Positions 49,284 through 59,339 of a stretch of 64,000 nucleotides of DNA are shown piece by piece; position 1 is the first letter of the stretch; the number at the start of each line of letters is the position of its first letter. Position numbers and translations under genes: made by a program. The stretch covers positions 916,017-980,016 of the forward strand of contig NZ_FCOT01000012.1 of the NCBI RefSeq assembly GCF_900046455.1, read 5' to 3'. Source of the stretch: Cellulomonas timonensis (lineage in GTDB: Bacteria > Actinomycetota > Actinomycetes > Actinomycetales > Cellulomonadaceae). Under the pieces are notes generated by a model. That model did not search any database, had not been told where the DNA came from, and saw nothing but the letters and a program-made list of their open reading frames with translations.

Positions 49284-50193
49284 GCTCGTCGCCGCCACCG
49301 AGACGGCGGCCCCCACTGCTGAGCCCGCCGAGCCCGTCGAGCACGGCGCGCACCGCTCGGTGTGGCGCACGCTGCGCCGTCGGCCGCTGTTCTGGATCTG
49401 CTCGTCGGTGCTGGGCGTGCTGGGCCTCATCGCGCTGTTCCCGTCGTTCTTCGCCGGCTGGTTCGGCCAGCCCGACCCGCGCGCGTGCCAGCTGACCGAC
49501 AGCGCCCTGCGCCCGGGCGGCGAGCACGTGTTCGGCACCGACCTGCAGGGCTGTGACGTGTACGCGAACGTCATCTTCGGCACGCGGAACTCCCTGAGCG
49601 TGGGGCTGCTGTGCACCGGCGTCGCGCTGGCCGTCTCCCTGGTGCTCGGCACCCTCGCCGGCTACCGCGGCGGCTGGGCGGACCGGCTCATCTCCCGGCT
49701 GACCGACGTGTTCCTCGGGTTCCCGTTCCTGCTGGGCGCCGTCGTCGTGCTGACCAGCGTCGGCTCGCGGTCCACCGTCACGGTGGCGCTGGTGCTGGCG
49801 CTGTTCTCCTGGCCGACGATGGCCCGCCTGGTGCGCAGCTCGGTGCGCTCGGTGCGCTCGGCCGACTACGTGGACGCCGCGCGCGCGATGGGCCTGTCGG
49901 ACGCCCGCATCATCACCCGGTACGTGCTGCCCAACTCGATCGGCCCGGTGCTGGCCGTCGCCACCATCAGCGTCGGGGCGGTGATCGTCTCGGAGTCGAC
50001 CCTGACGTTCCTCGGCCTGGGGCTGCGCGCCCCGTCGATCTCGTGGGGGCTGCAACTGTCCAGCGCGCAGGCCTACTTCCAGACGGCCCCGCACATGTTG
50101 ATCTTCCCCAGCATCTTCCTCACGGTGACGGTGCTGGCGATGATCACCCTCGGCGACATCCTGCGCGACACCCTCGACCCCAAGGGCCGCTGA
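49276..50193 (+). CDS. Peptide ABC transporter permease (DppC type)
   Basis: 305-aa partner permease with the DppC N-terminal segment (WRTLRRRPLFWICSSVLGVLGLIALFPSFFA), the FGTDLQGCDVYANVIFGTRNSLSVGL motif and EAA loop SADYVDAARAMGLSDARIITRYVLPNSIGPVLA. ATG 49276 overlaps the DppB stop. A 47-nt gap separates it from the serine hydrolase. Confidence 0.94.
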   Translation: MSELVAATETAAPTAEPAEPVEHGAHRSVWRTLRRRPLFWICSSVLGVLGLIALFPSFFAGWFGQPDPRACQLTDSALRPGGEHVFGTDLQGCDVYANVIFGTRNSLSVGLLCTGVALAVSLVLGTLAGYRGGWADRLISRLTDVFLGFPFLLGAVVVLTSVGSRSTVTVALVLALFSWPTMARLVRSSVRSVRSADYVDAARAMGLSDARIITRYVLPNSIGPVLAVATISVGAVIVSESTLTFLGLGLRAPSISWGLQLSSAQAYFQTAPHMLIFPSIFLTVTVLAMITLGDILRDTLDPKGR

Positions 50194-50240
50194 CCACAGC
50201 CGGTCGGCCCCCACCCCGAACCCCCCGGAGCGTGCTTCCC

Positions 50241-51674
50241 ATGACCCAGACCGAGACGATCCGCGCCGCCGCCGGGTACCTCGCCCAGTTCGTCGAGGCG
50301 CAGGCCCTGCACCAGCGGGTGCCCGGCGTGCAGGTCGCGATCCGCTCGGGCGACGAGCTCGTGCTCGACCTCGCCGTCGGTGTCGCGGACGCCGTCACGG
50401 GGACCCCGCTGCGCACCGACCACCTGTTCCGCATCGCGTCGCACTCCAAGACGTTCGCGGGCACCTCGGTGATGCAGCTGGTGGAGGCGGGCAAGCTCCG
50501 GCTCGACGACCCCATCGGCCAGTACGTCCCCGAGCTCGCGGAGGCCGGCTCCCCCATCGCCGCCGCGACCATCCGGGAGCTGCTGGGCCACCAGTCGGGT
50601 GTGATCCGCGACGGCGTGCACGCCGACTTCTGGCAGCTCGAGTACCCGTTCCCGGACCGCGCGACCCTCATCGCGGACATCGTGGCCGACGGCACGATCT
50701 ACGCCCGCAACGAGCACTTCCACTACTCGAACGTCGGGTACTCGCTGCTGGGCCTCGCGATCGAGGCGGTCAGCGGGCAGACCTTCGACGAGTACACGCG
50801 CACGCACATCGTCGAGCCGCTCTGCCTGACCCGCACGGGCGCCGAGTACGACCCGGCCCGGGCCGACGAGTACGCCGCCGGGCACACTGCGCTGCTGTTC
50901 GGCACGAACGAGCGCGACGTCATCGAGCATGTGGACACCCGCGTGATGGCCGCCGCCACGGGCTTCTACTCCACGGCCGCCGAGCTCACCGAGTACGGCG
51001 CCGCGCACTGGTTCGGCGACACCCGCCTGCTCAGCGACGACTCGAAGCGGCTCATGCAGCGGCTCGAGTCGGTGGTGTCCGCGTACGGCGAGGAGGTCGG
51101 CCGGTACGGGGTCGGCATGGAGGTCCGCAAGGTCGGCGACCGGCCGATGATCGGGCACTCGGGCGGCTACCCGGGGCACATCACGCGCACGTACATCGAC
51201 CCGAAGGACAAGCTCGTGGTGAGCGTCCTGACCAATGCGGTGGACGGCCCGGCCGACCAGATCGCCACCGCCCTGGTCAAGCTCATCGACGCTGCCCTCA
51301 CCCCGCGACCCGGCCACACCCCGGCCGCCCACCCCGACGGCCTGCCCCCGCTGGAGTCGTACACGGGCCGCTTCGCGAACCTGTGGGGCCTGCTCGACCT
51401 CACGGTGCTCGGCGGGCGCGTCGTCGCGCTGCGCCCCTCGCTGCCCGATCCGCTGGGCGCCTTCGAGGAGCTCGACGTCGTCGGCCCCGACACGCTGCGC
51501 ATCCACCCGCAGACCGGCTTCGGCGGCTCCGGCGAGTTGGTGCGCCTGGAGCGCGCGGCCGATGGCTCCATCGCGTCGGTGCGCTTCGGCGGGATGACGA
51601 GCTGGCCGGTCGAGGAGTTCCTGCGGCGGCGGGCCTCCATGCTGCATGTCGCCACTTCTAAGGTGAGCGTGTGA
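50241..51674 (+). CDS. Class C beta-lactamase-like serine hydrolase
   Basis: 477-aa member of the serine beta-lactamase/DD-peptidase (S12) fold. All three motifs are present: SHSK (Ser67, Lys70), YSN (162-164), HSG (306-308). A C-terminal lipocalin-like domain (about 365-460: ESYTGRFANLWGLLDLTVLGGRV) is seen in some S12 aminopeptidases and esterases. No signal peptide, so a cytosolic D-aminopeptidase or amidase role on imported peptides is more likely than antibiotic resistance. ATG 50241. Its stop overlaps the GbsR-type regulator (GTGA). Confidence 0.88.
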   Translation: MTQTETIRAAAGYLAQFVEAQALHQRVPGVQVAIRSGDELVLDLAVGVADAVTGTPLRTDHLFRIASHSKTFAGTSVMQLVEAGKLRLDDPIGQYVPELAEAGSPIAAATIRELLGHQSGVIRDGVHADFWQLEYPFPDRATLIADIVADGTIYARNEHFHYSNVGYSLLGLAIEAVSGQTFDEYTRTHIVEPLCLTRTGAEYDPARADEYAAGHTALLFGTNERDVIEHVDTRVMAAATGFYSTAAELTEYGAAHWFGDTRLLSDDSKRLMQRLESVVSAYGEEVGRYGVGMEVRKVGDRPMIGHSGGYPGHITRTYIDPKDKLVVSVLTNAVDGPADQIATALVKLIDAALTPRPGHTPAAHPDGLPPLESYTGRFANLWGLLDLTVLGGRVVALRPSLPDPLGAFEELDVVGPDTLRIHPQTGFGGSGELVRLERAADGSIASVRFGGMTSWPVEEFLRRRASMLHVATSKVSV

Positions 51675-52234
51675 CAGAGACGACACCCCCCGCGAGCGCC
51701 CGGCAGCCCACCCTCGACGAGACGTCACAACGTTTCGTCGAGGAGTTCGGGCTCGCCTGGGAGGGGATGCACAGCACCCGCATGGAGGGCCGGGTCATCG
51801 GGCTGCTGATGATCATCGACGAGCCCTACCTGTCGAGCGCGCAGATCGGCTCACTGCTGCGCGCGAGCGCCGGCGCGGTGTCCACGTCCACCCGGCGGCT
51901 GGGTGACGCGGGCTTCATCAAGCGGCACATGATCCCCGGCGACCGCAGCCACTACTTCCGCGTCGAGGACGACATCTGGGGCGGCTTCCTCGCCGGGGAG
52001 CGCGCCTACCTGGTGCGACTCTCCGACGCGATCACCACCGGCTTCGCGACGCTGGACTCCGACGAGGACCACCCGCCCCGCCGCCGGCTCACCAACGCCC
52101 GTAACTACATGACGTGGCTGGCGGGCTACCACCGCAAGATGCTCGCCGACTGGGAGGCGTACCGCGACGCGCTTCCCGACGACGAGGACAGCGCCGCCGA
52201 CGCCGCGCTCCCGCCCACCCGAGGAGAGCCGTGA
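51671..52234 (+). CDS. GbsR/MarR-family transcriptional regulator
   Basis: 187-aa regulator with a winged helix (IGLLMIIDEPYLSSAQIGSLLRASAGAVSTSTRRLGDAGFIKRH, about 36-80) and a helical C-terminal dimerisation region, like the GbsR subgroup. GTG 51671 overlaps the hydrolase stop, and its stop overlaps the ATPase start (GTGA). Being in the middle of the operon, it probably controls the operon from the promoter at 45.1-45.3 kb, possibly in response to a peptide. Confidence 0.83.
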   Translation: MTETTPPASARQPTLDETSQRFVEEFGLAWEGMHSTRMEGRVIGLLMIIDEPYLSSAQIGSLLRASAGAVSTSTRRLGDAGFIKRHMIPGDRSHYFRVEDDIWGGFLAGERAYLVRLSDAITTGFATLDSDEDHPPRRRLTNARNYMTWLAGYHRKMLADWEAYRDALPDDEDSAADAALPPTRGEP

Positions 52235-53937
52235 CCGAGACGACCCCCGCCGCGCCCGTCCTCACCACGTCCGCCGACGCCGCGCCCGCGCCGGCGCCCG
52301 TGCTGTCCGTGCGGGACCTCGACGTCACGTTCCGGGTGGACGGCGGCCGCTCCCCCGACGTGCACGCCGTGCGGGGCCTGAGCTACGACCTGATGCCGGG
52401 CGAGGTGCTGGCCATCGTCGGCGAGTCCGGCTCCGGCAAGTCCGTCAGCTCGATGGCGCTGCTGGGCTTGCTGCCCCGCAACGCGACGGTCACCGGCAGC
52501 GCGCTGCTCGGCGACGAGGACCTGCTGGCGATGGCCCCGGGCGCGCTGTCCGGCGTGCGGGGGCGGCGCATCGCGATGATCTTCCAGGACCCCGTCGGCG
52601 CCCTGGACCCGGTCTTCACCATCGGCTTCCAGCTCCGCGAGATGCTGCGCCGCCACCTGCCGCACCTGAGCCGTGCCGAGCGCCGCGAGCGCGCCATCGA
52701 GCTGCTGCGCATGGTCGAGCTGCCCGATCCGGCGGAGCGCCTGAAGTTCTACCCGCACCAGCTCTCCGGCGGGCAGTGCCAGCGCGTGATGATCGCGATG
52801 GCCCTGGCCTGCGACCCGGAGGTGCTGGTCGCCGACGAGCCCACCACCGCGCTGGACGTGACAGTCCAGCAGGAGGTGCTCGACGTGCTGCGCCGCCTGC
52901 GGGCCCGCACCTCCGCCGCGATCGTGCTCATCACCCACGACATGGGAGTCGTCGCGGACCTCGCCGACCGGGTCGTGGTGATGCGCGACGGCGAGGCCGT
53001 GGAGTCCGCCCCCGTGCAAGCGCTCTTCTCGGCGCCGCAGGCCGCGTACACCCAGACGCTGCTCGCCGCGGTGCCGCGCATCGGCGCCCCGGAGCGCGAG
53101 TCCGCCGCGGACGCCCGCGACCGCCCCGTGCTGTCCGTCGAGGACCTGGTCGTCGAGTACCGCAGCCAGCGGGGCCGCCCCGTGCGGGCCGTGGACGGCG
53201 TCACCCTGCACATCCAGCCCGGCGAGATGCTCGGCCTGGTGGGCGAGTCCGGATCGGGCAAGTCCACGCTCGGCCGCTGCGCGTTGGGCCTGGCGCCGCT
53301 GACCTCCGGCACTGTCGACGTGGTGGGCGTGCGGCTCGGCGCCGGCAGCCGCGCAGCCGAGCGCAAGGCCCGCAGGCGCATCGGCGTCGTGTTCCAGAAC
53401 CCCGCCTCGTCGATGAACCCCCGGTACACGATCGGAGAGTCCATCGGCGAGCCGCTGCGCGTGCACGCCGGGCTGCGCGGCGAGGCGCTCACCCAGCGCG
53501 TCGCGTCCCTGCTGGACAGCGTGGAGCTGCCGGCCGCCTGGGCCACCCGCTACGCCCACGAGCTCTCCGGCGGCCAGCGGCAGCGCGTCGCCATCGCCCG
53601 TGCCATCGCCCTGGATCCCGAGCTGCTCATCGCCGACGAGCCCACCTCGGCCCTCGATGTGTCGGTGCAGGCCACCGTGCTGGAACTGTTCCGGGAGATC
53701 CAGCAGCGGCTGCGCTTCGCGTGCCTCTTCGTCAGCCACGACCTGGCGGTGGTCGACGAGCTCGCCGACCGGGTCGCCGTGATGCACCGCGGCCGCATCG
53801 TCGAGCTCGGGGGACGCAGCCAGGTGCTGCTCGACCCGGCCCATGACTACACCCGCACCCTGCTCGACGCGGCGCCGGTGCCCGACCCGGCCGAGCAGGC
53901 AGCGCGGCGCGAGCGGCGACTGGCCCGCGTCGGCTAG
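52231..53937 (+). CDS. Peptide ABC transporter ATPase, two fused nucleotide-binding domains
   Basis: 568-aa protein fusing DppD- and DppF-type ATPases. Domain 1 (about 25-280) has [15 protein letters not shown] and DEPTTALD; domain 2 (about 300-550) has [16 protein letters not shown] and DEPTSALD. One polypeptide therefore supplies both motor subunits. The first signature has Cys in place of the usual Arg/Gln (SGGQCQR). GTG 52231 overlaps the regulator stop. Last gene of the seven-gene operon, and its end overlaps the convergent AAA ATPase stop. Confidence 0.94.
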   Translation: MTETTPAAPVLTTSADAAPAPAPVLSVRDLDVTFRVDGGRSPDVHAVRGLSYDLMPGEVLAIVGESGSGKSVSSMALLGLLPRNATVTGSALLGDEDLLAMAPGALSGVRGRRIAMIFQDPVGALDPVFTIGFQLREMLRRHLPHLSRAERRERAIELLRMVELPDPAERLKFYPHQLSGGQCQRVMIAMALACDPEVLVADEPTTALDVTVQQEVLDVLRRLRARTSAAIVLITHDMGVVADLADRVVVMRDGEAVESAPVQALFSAPQAAYTQTLLAAVPRIGAPERESAADARDRPVLSVEDLVVEYRSQRGRPVRAVDGVTLHIQPGEMLGLVGESGSGKSTLGRCALGLAPLTSGTVDVVGVRLGAGSRAAERKARRRIGVVFQNPASSMNPRYTIGESIGEPLRVHAGLRGEALTQRVASLLDSVELPAAWATRYAHELSGGQRQRVAIARAIALDPELLIADEPTSALDVSVQATVLELFREIQQRLRFACLFVSHDLAVVDELADRVAVMHRGRIVELGGRSQVLLDPAHDYTRTLLDAAPVPDPAEQAARRERRLARVG

Positions 53938-55172
53938 GCCGCGCCGTCCGGCTGACTCTGCTTCTTGCGCCTCTTCTTCACCTCGGGGACAACCAGCCGT
54001 GGCACAGCGCGCAACATGAACTTGTCGAAATCCGGCACTGTGAACGCCGCATAGCCATGTTCTGGCGTGTAGAGAAGGCCCATGTCAATCAACTCTGCAC
54101 GCGTGGGCCCCAGTTGTGTCGACTCTCGATTCATGATGCGGGCCACTTCCGATGCCTTCTGCGCTTCGGGGCCAAGTTCAGCCATCGCCCGCATGTAGGC
54201 GGTTTGTAGTGGTGTGGCCCTATCCAGGCGCACGCGAAAGAATGAGCTGTCGAGCTTGGTCTCGTATAACTCCCTGGCAAGCTCCACGTCGGTTCGCGTG
54301 ATGCCCGGGCCCTCGGCGATCTCCCAGACCTGGTATCCCAACTCCTGGATGAAGTAGGGATACCCCCTGGTGATGGACTTGGCCAGGTCGAGTGCCCCTT
54401 GCTCGTACGCGACTCCTTCCGTCAACGCTGGCTCGATCAGGGCCTTGTCCGCGTCCGCGTCGTTGAGCGAGTCGATCTTGGGGAACTTGAAGAGTCGCTC
54501 GGCGTACGACTTCGCGTCACCTGCCAGTTCCGCGATTTGGGGAAGGCCAGCGCCGACGAACGTGACAGGCAACTTCTTCTGTACCGTCTTGTGCACCGCC
54601 TGGATCAGGGCCTCGAGTTGCACAGTTGAGAGAAACTGCACCTCATCGATGAGCAGGGCGACGCCACGCCCCTTCTCCTTGGCAGCCTCACCGACCGCGA
54701 CAAGCACATCCGTCAGATCCATGCCGAGGTCTCCGTGATCAGCGAGGCCCTCGGCTGGTGCGATATCCCATGACAATGACCACGTGCCCTGCTGATCCAC
54801 CGAGGCCGCGAACGACGCGATCACTTCTGCGGCCCGTCGGCCGCGGTCAGACCACCGCGCGCGCGGGGAGAGTCGAAGCAGCGCACCTTTGAGCAGGGAC
54901 GCGATCGTCTGCCGAAAGCTGACGTCGTTGTGCTTCGTCGCTTCAATCTCAAGCACTTCCCAATGAGCCGCTCGGGCGATCTCCCCGAACTCGTTGAGGA
55001 GCACGGTCTTCCCGACACCTCGCAGACCCGTCATGATCATCGACTGCTCGGTGCGCCCGCTCTCGAGCCGCTTGATCAGCACCTCGAAGACGCGCTTGTG
55101 CTCGTCCCTCCCCACCACGATCTCGGGCGAGGCACCAGCGTTGGGCGTGTAGGGGTTCCGGATGCTGTCCAC
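53934..55172 (-). CDS. Stand-alone AAA ATPase (STAND/ORC-like)
   Basis: 412-aa ATP-binding protein. Walker A GLRGVGKT (about 49-56), Walker B ALLIDEVQ (about 172-179), then sensor-like AGLPQIAELAGDAKSYAERLFKFPKID and a C-terminal winged-helix region (about 320-400). The C-terminus is very basic (KKRRKKQ), so nucleic acid binding is plausible. GTG 55172. Codon use is less GC-rich than the neighbours, and the upstream gap is AT-rich, which suggests later acquisition. Related proteins are common accessory genes of unknown function. No partner gene is adjacent. Confidence 0.82.
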   Translation of the reverse strand: MDSIRNPYTPNAGASPEIVVGRDEHKRVFEVLIKRLESGRTEQSMIMTGLRGVGKTVLLNEFGEIARAAHWEVLEIEATKHNDVSFRQTIASLLKGALLRLSPRARWSDRGRRAAEVIASFAASVDQQGTWSLSWDIAPAEGLADHGDLGMDLTDVLVAVGEAAKEKGRGVALLIDEVQFLSTVQLEALIQAVHKTVQKKLPVTFVGAGLPQIAELAGDAKSYAERLFKFPKIDSLNDADADKALIEPALTEGVAYEQGALDLAKSITRGYPYFIQELGYQVWEIAEGPGITRTDVELARELYETKLDSSFFRVRLDRATPLQTAYMRAMAELGPEAQKASEVARIMNRESTQLGPTRAELIDMGLLYTPEHGYAAFTVPDFDKFMLRAVPRLVVPEVKKRRKKQSQPDGAA

Positions 55173-55299
55173 GGTGACACTTTAGCCACCTTAGCCTGCT
55201 TTATCTAGAAGCAATAAAGTCGATCAAAGCCTGCAAGGCCCACCTCGCACCGTGGTGCCCGCGCTTTCCGCGCAGCCGCCAAGACCACTCCTCGGCGCC
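55173..55299 (-). promoter_or_regulatory. Probable promoter region of the AAA ATPase gene
   Basis: A 127-bp gap whose first 60 bp are strongly AT-rich for this genome. It contains a dyad around CTTTATCTAGAAGCAATAAAG and the imperfect direct repeat GCTAAGGTGGCTAAAGTG (both read on minus). These fit a promoter-operator for the ATPase gene, but I cannot name a regulator. Confidence 0.35.
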
Positions 55300-56132
55300 T
55301 CACCGACGCTCGCGGCGGTACAGCGACCGGGCCCAGGCGTAGCCGAGGCCGGTGATGACCGCGCACCAGCCCAACGTCAGCAGCGTCGTCGAGACGTCCA
55401 GGGCGGCGCCGGTGAGCAGCGCGCGCGTCGTCTCGATGATCGGGGTGAGCGGCTGGTACTCGGCGAACCAGCGCACCCCCGCCGGCATCGTCTCCACCGG
55501 CACGAACCCGCTGCCCAGGAACGGCAGCGCCGTGAGGATCATCGGGGTGTTCGACGCGGTCTCCACGGACTTGGCCGAGAGCCCCATCGCCACGCAGAGC
55601 CAGCTGAAGGCGAAGGCCACCAGCGCGACCAGCCCGGCCAGCGCCAGCCAGCCCGCCAGCCCGGCGTCCGGCCGGTAGCCGAGCGCCATCGCCAGGCCCA
55701 GCACCACGACGACGGCGATGAGCGCCTGGACCACCGTGCCCAGCACCGGGCCGCCCAGCACCGAGCCGGGCGAGATGGCCATCGTCTTGAAGCGGGCCAT
55801 GATGCCGCTGGTGGCGTCCATCGACGCGGAGATCGCCACGCTCTGCGCGGCGCCGACCACGGCGAACAGCAGGATGGCCGGGGTGATGTAGTCCAGGTAC
55901 GCGGCCCGCCCGTCCGCGCCGGGGGTGACACCGGGCGCCACCCCGGCGCCGAATGCCCCGCCGAACACGAAGACGAACAGCAGCAGCAAGATCACGGGGA
56001 TGGCGATGGTGAAGCTCGTCAGCCCCGGGTAGCGCACGGCGCGCAGCAGGTTGCGGCGCAGCATGGCAAGGGTGTCGGCCAGCGGCCGGGCGCCGGCGAC
56101 CGGAGGAGCGGATGCGATCGTGACGGTGGTCA

Positions 56133-56133
<1 letters not shown>
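55300..56133 (-). CDS. ABC-2 type export permease (DrrB-like)
   Basis: 277-aa membrane protein of the daunorubicin-resistance export type, about six helices, with LRRNLLRAVRYPGLTSFTIAIPVILLLLFVFVFGGAFGAG at the start and NTPMILTALPFLGSGFVPVETMP and FAEYQPLTPIIETTRALLTG near the end (the DrrB signature). Forms an exporter with the ATPase upstream; the genes overlap by TGATG. The cargo is unknown. Confidence 0.92.
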
Positions 56134-56906
<773 letters not shown>

Positions 56907-56961
56907 GGTGGTCTCCTTCTCGCAGTGCTCGGGCGCTTGGGGTGCGGCTCTGGGTCGTCCG

Positions 56962-57804
56962 TCAGGGGCGGCGGACGATGATGTCCCCGTAGGCGGTGCT
57001 GGCATGGATCTCGGCGGTGGCCTCGCCGTCGGTGGGGCCGTTGGTGGGCGTGAGCTGGTTGCGGACGGCGCCATGCTCCGAGGTGACGTCCAGCCAGGCC
57101 GCGGTGCCCTCCGGCACGCCGATCTCGATGGCGCCGTAGCCCGTGGCGAGCGTGACAGTCCCGGACTCGACGTTGGCGACGCGGATGCCAGCGTGGGCGG
57201 ACTTGGCGGTGAGGGCGCCGCGCACGCGGCCCACGGCGATCTCGGCATTCGCTCCCACCACCTCCAGGGAGCCCGTGACGTCGCCGATGGCGGTGGCGCC
57301 GTTGCTGGCCTTGATCGTGCCGTCGCCGGCGAGCTCGGTGATGCGCACGGAGCCGGCGCTCGCCTTGATGCCCACCGGGCCGGTGACGCGACCGACGACG
57401 ACGTCCCCGGCCGAGACCTTGACGTCGAGGCGCGCGGCCTCCTCGATCCGGGCCTCGCCGCCGTTGAGGGTGAGGCTGACGTCGCCGAGCCTGCCCTCCG
57501 CGAACAGCGTGCCGGCCTTGCCGCTCAGGTCCGATCCGGCGGGGAGCTCAATGGTGACCAGGGCGGAGCCCGACGCGAACGGGCGGACGTACTGCTTCCA
57601 CGCGGACGAGTAGGTGATGGTCACGGCGTCGCCCTCGCGCTCGACGCGGGTCTCCTCGGCGGCGCGGACGGAGCCGGACTTGGCCGGGTCGGCGGGCAGG
57701 ACCGTGACGACGATGTCCTCACGCTCCCCGGCGACGACGTGCAGGGCGCCGAAGGGCACGTCCACGATGACCGGGACGGGTTGGGGTGCGGGGAAGGTCG
57801 GCAT
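56962..57804 (-). CDS. DUF4097 beta-strand repeat protein
   Basis: 280-aa protein that is almost wholly beta: repeated short strands such as GRVTGPVGIKASAGSVRITELAGDGTIKASNGATAIGDVTGSLEVVGANAEIAVGRV predict a right-handed beta-helix or bundle. Members of DUF4097 accompany membrane or envelope-stress genes. No signal peptide is seen, so it is cytosolic or peripheral. Between the RHH gene and the exporter, probably one operon. Confidence 0.85.
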   Translation of the reverse strand: MPTFPAPQPVPVIVDVPFGALHVVAGEREDIVVTVLPADPAKSGSVRAAEETRVEREGDAVTITYSSAWKQYVRPFASGSALVTIELPAGSDLSGKAGTLFAEGRLGDVSLTLNGGEARIEEAARLDVKVSAGDVVVGRVTGPVGIKASAGSVRITELAGDGTIKASNGATAIGDVTGSLEVVGANAEIAVGRVRGALTAKSAHAGIRVANVESGTVTLATGYGAIEIGVPEGTAAWLDVTSEHGAVRNQLTPTNGPTDGEATAEIHASTAYGDIIVRRP

Positions 57805-57862
57805 TCTTGGCTCCAGAGTGGTGTCGTCGCGGTGTCGTCGCGGTGTCGTGGCGGGCGGGCGC

Positions 57863-58393
57863 TCAGCGCACCCAGCCGGTGAGGCGGGTCGCGCCGCCGC
57901 GCCGCCGCGGGCCGGGCGGGGGGATGGGGCGGGCTGCGGGCTGTTCGAGCGCGGCGGCGACCGCCCGCACGAGCCAGGTGTTGACCGACAGGCCCTCGCG
58001 GGCGGCGGCGATCTCGACCTGCGCCTTGAGGTGGTCGGGCAGGCGCAGGGTGGTGCGGCTGGTGACGCCCGCGTCGGCGTCGGCGTCCGGCAGGGGCAGC
58101 GCGACCGGGGGCAGCGCGGACGCCGCCGACGCGGCGGGCTCGGGGGCGGCCGGGGGCGCTGCGACGACGAACTCGGGGTCGCCGCCGCGCAAGCGCACGT
58201 CGACCGAGCCAGGCGCCAGCTCGGCGGAGATCTCGCCGGCCGCTGCCGAGAGCGCGTCGAGCAGGACGAGGCGCACGGCGGCGTCGAGAGGCGCGGTCAG
58301 TCGCTGGGCGAGCTGCCGGGCATCGTCGCCTGCGGCATCGGCCGCTGTGACGAGTCGGCGCTGGAGGTCGTCGACGTAGTGCGTGAGGTCCAT
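57863..58393 (-). CDS. Ribbon-helix-helix regulator with unknown N-terminal domain
   Basis: 176-aa protein. Residues about 110-150 (SRTTLRLPDHLKAQVEIAAAREGLSVNTWLVRAVAAAL) are a ribbon-helix-helix DNA-binding domain of the HicB/Arc type. The N-terminal region (about 1-75) is helical and the middle is Ala/Pro-rich. No partner toxin is adjacent, so it is more likely a regulator of the DUF4097-drrA-drrB-type operon that it heads. ATG 58393 lies inside a repeated palindrome, suggesting autorepression. Confidence 0.78.
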   Translation of the reverse strand: MDLTHYVDDLQRRLVTAADAAGDDARQLAQRLTAPLDAAVRLVLLDALSAAAGEISAELAPGSVDVRLRGGDPEFVVAAPPAAPEPAASAASALPPVALPLPDADADAGVTSRTTLRLPDHLKAQVEIAAAREGLSVNTWLVRAVAAALEQPAARPIPPPGPRRRGGATRLTGWVR

Positions 58394-58422
58394 GACGTCA
58401 TCATGACACCACTATGACGTCA
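58392..58422. promoter_or_regulatory. Paired ATGACGTCA dyads overlapping the RHH gene start
   Basis: ATGACGTCAT (58392-58401, includes the start codon on the minus strand) and TGACGTCA (58415-58422) are two palindromes about two helical turns apart. Direct or inverted short sites in tandem are typical operators for ribbon-helix-helix dimers, so the encoded protein probably binds here. Confidence 0.65.
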
Positions 58423-58466
58423 CCACAGTGCCTAAGCGGCGCCCACCGAGGCGGACGGGACGCCTG

Positions 58467-59339
58467 TCAGGCGTGGCGGATGTGCCCGCCGCGCCGGGCC
58501 GGCACCACCATCGGCGTGCCCGTCTCCGGGTCGGGCACCACGCGGCACGCGAGCCCGAAGACGTCGGCCATGCGCTCGGCGGTGATGACCTCCTGCGGGT
58601 CGCCCTGCGCGACCACCGCGCCGTCCTTCATCGCGATGAGGTGCGTGGCGTAGCGGGCCGCCTGGTTGATGTCGTGCAGCACCGCCACGAGGGTGCGGCC
58701 CTGCTCGTGCAGGTGCGCGCACAGGTCCATGACCTCGAGCTGGTGGGCGATGTCGAGGAACGTGGTGGGCTCGTCGAGCAGCAGCAGGTCGGTCTGCTGG
58801 GCCAGGGCCATCGCGAGCCACACCCGCTGGCGCTGCCCGCCGGACAGCTCGCTGACCAGCCGCTCACGCAGGTTGGTGACCTCGGTGGCCTCCAGGGCGT
58901 CCCGGACGGCGACCTCGTCGGTGGCAGACCACTGCCGCAGCAGGCCCTGGTGCGGGTAGCGGCCACGGGCCACGAGGTCGCCCACGGTGATGGCCTCGGG
59001 GGCGAGCGGGCTCTGCGGCAGCAGCGCGATGCGCTTGGCCACCTGCTTGGTGCGCAGCCCGGAGATGGGGGCGCCGTCGAGCAGCACCCGGCCGGAGCGG
59101 GGGACGAGCGTGCGGGCCAGGGCGCGCAGCAGTGTGGACTTGCCGCAGCCGTTGGGGCCGATGATCACGGTGAACGACTCGCGCGGCACCGACACCGACA
59201 GGTCCTCGACCACGACGGTCTTGTCGTACGCGAGGGTCAGCCCATCGGCGCGCAGGGGCGGCTCGGCGAACGCGGCGGCCGGGTGGGCGCCGCCCGCGGT
59301 GTGCGTCGGGACTGAGGTCGAGCTGGTCACGGAGGTCAC
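58467..59339 (-). CDS. Iron-siderophore ABC transporter ATPase (FepC/FecE type)
   Basis: 290-aa ATPase with Walker A GPNGCGKST, signature SGGQRQR, Walker B LLLDEPTTFLD and the family motif MDLCAHLHEQGRTLVAVLHDINQAARYATHLIAMKDG. A low-complexity Thr/Ala N-terminus precedes it. GTG 59339 overlaps the permease stop (GTGA). Final gene of an iron-uptake operon. Confidence 0.94.
   Translation of the reverse strand: MTSVTSSTSVPTHTAGGAHPAAAFAEPPLRADGLTLAYDKTVVVEDLSVSVPRESFTVIIGPNGCGKSTLLRALARTLVPRSGRVLLDGAPISGLRTKQVAKRIALLPQSPLAPEAITVGDLVARGRYPHQGLLRQWSATDEVAVRDALEATEVTNLRERLVSELSGGQRQRVWLAMALAQQTDLLLLDEPTTFLDIAHQLEVMDLCAHLHEQGRTLVAVLHDINQAARYATHLIAMKDGAVVAQGDPQEVITAERMADVFGLACRVVPDPETGTPMVVPARRGGHIRHA

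Noticed and set aside
50241-51674. Antibiotic-degrading class C beta-lactamase
   Set aside because: The motifs are those of the whole S12 fold, there is no signal peptide, and the gene is inside a peptide-uptake operon.
57863-58393. HicB antitoxin of a toxin-antitoxin pair
   Set aside because: The C-terminal ribbon-helix-helix fits, but no HicA-like or other small toxin gene is adjacent on either side.
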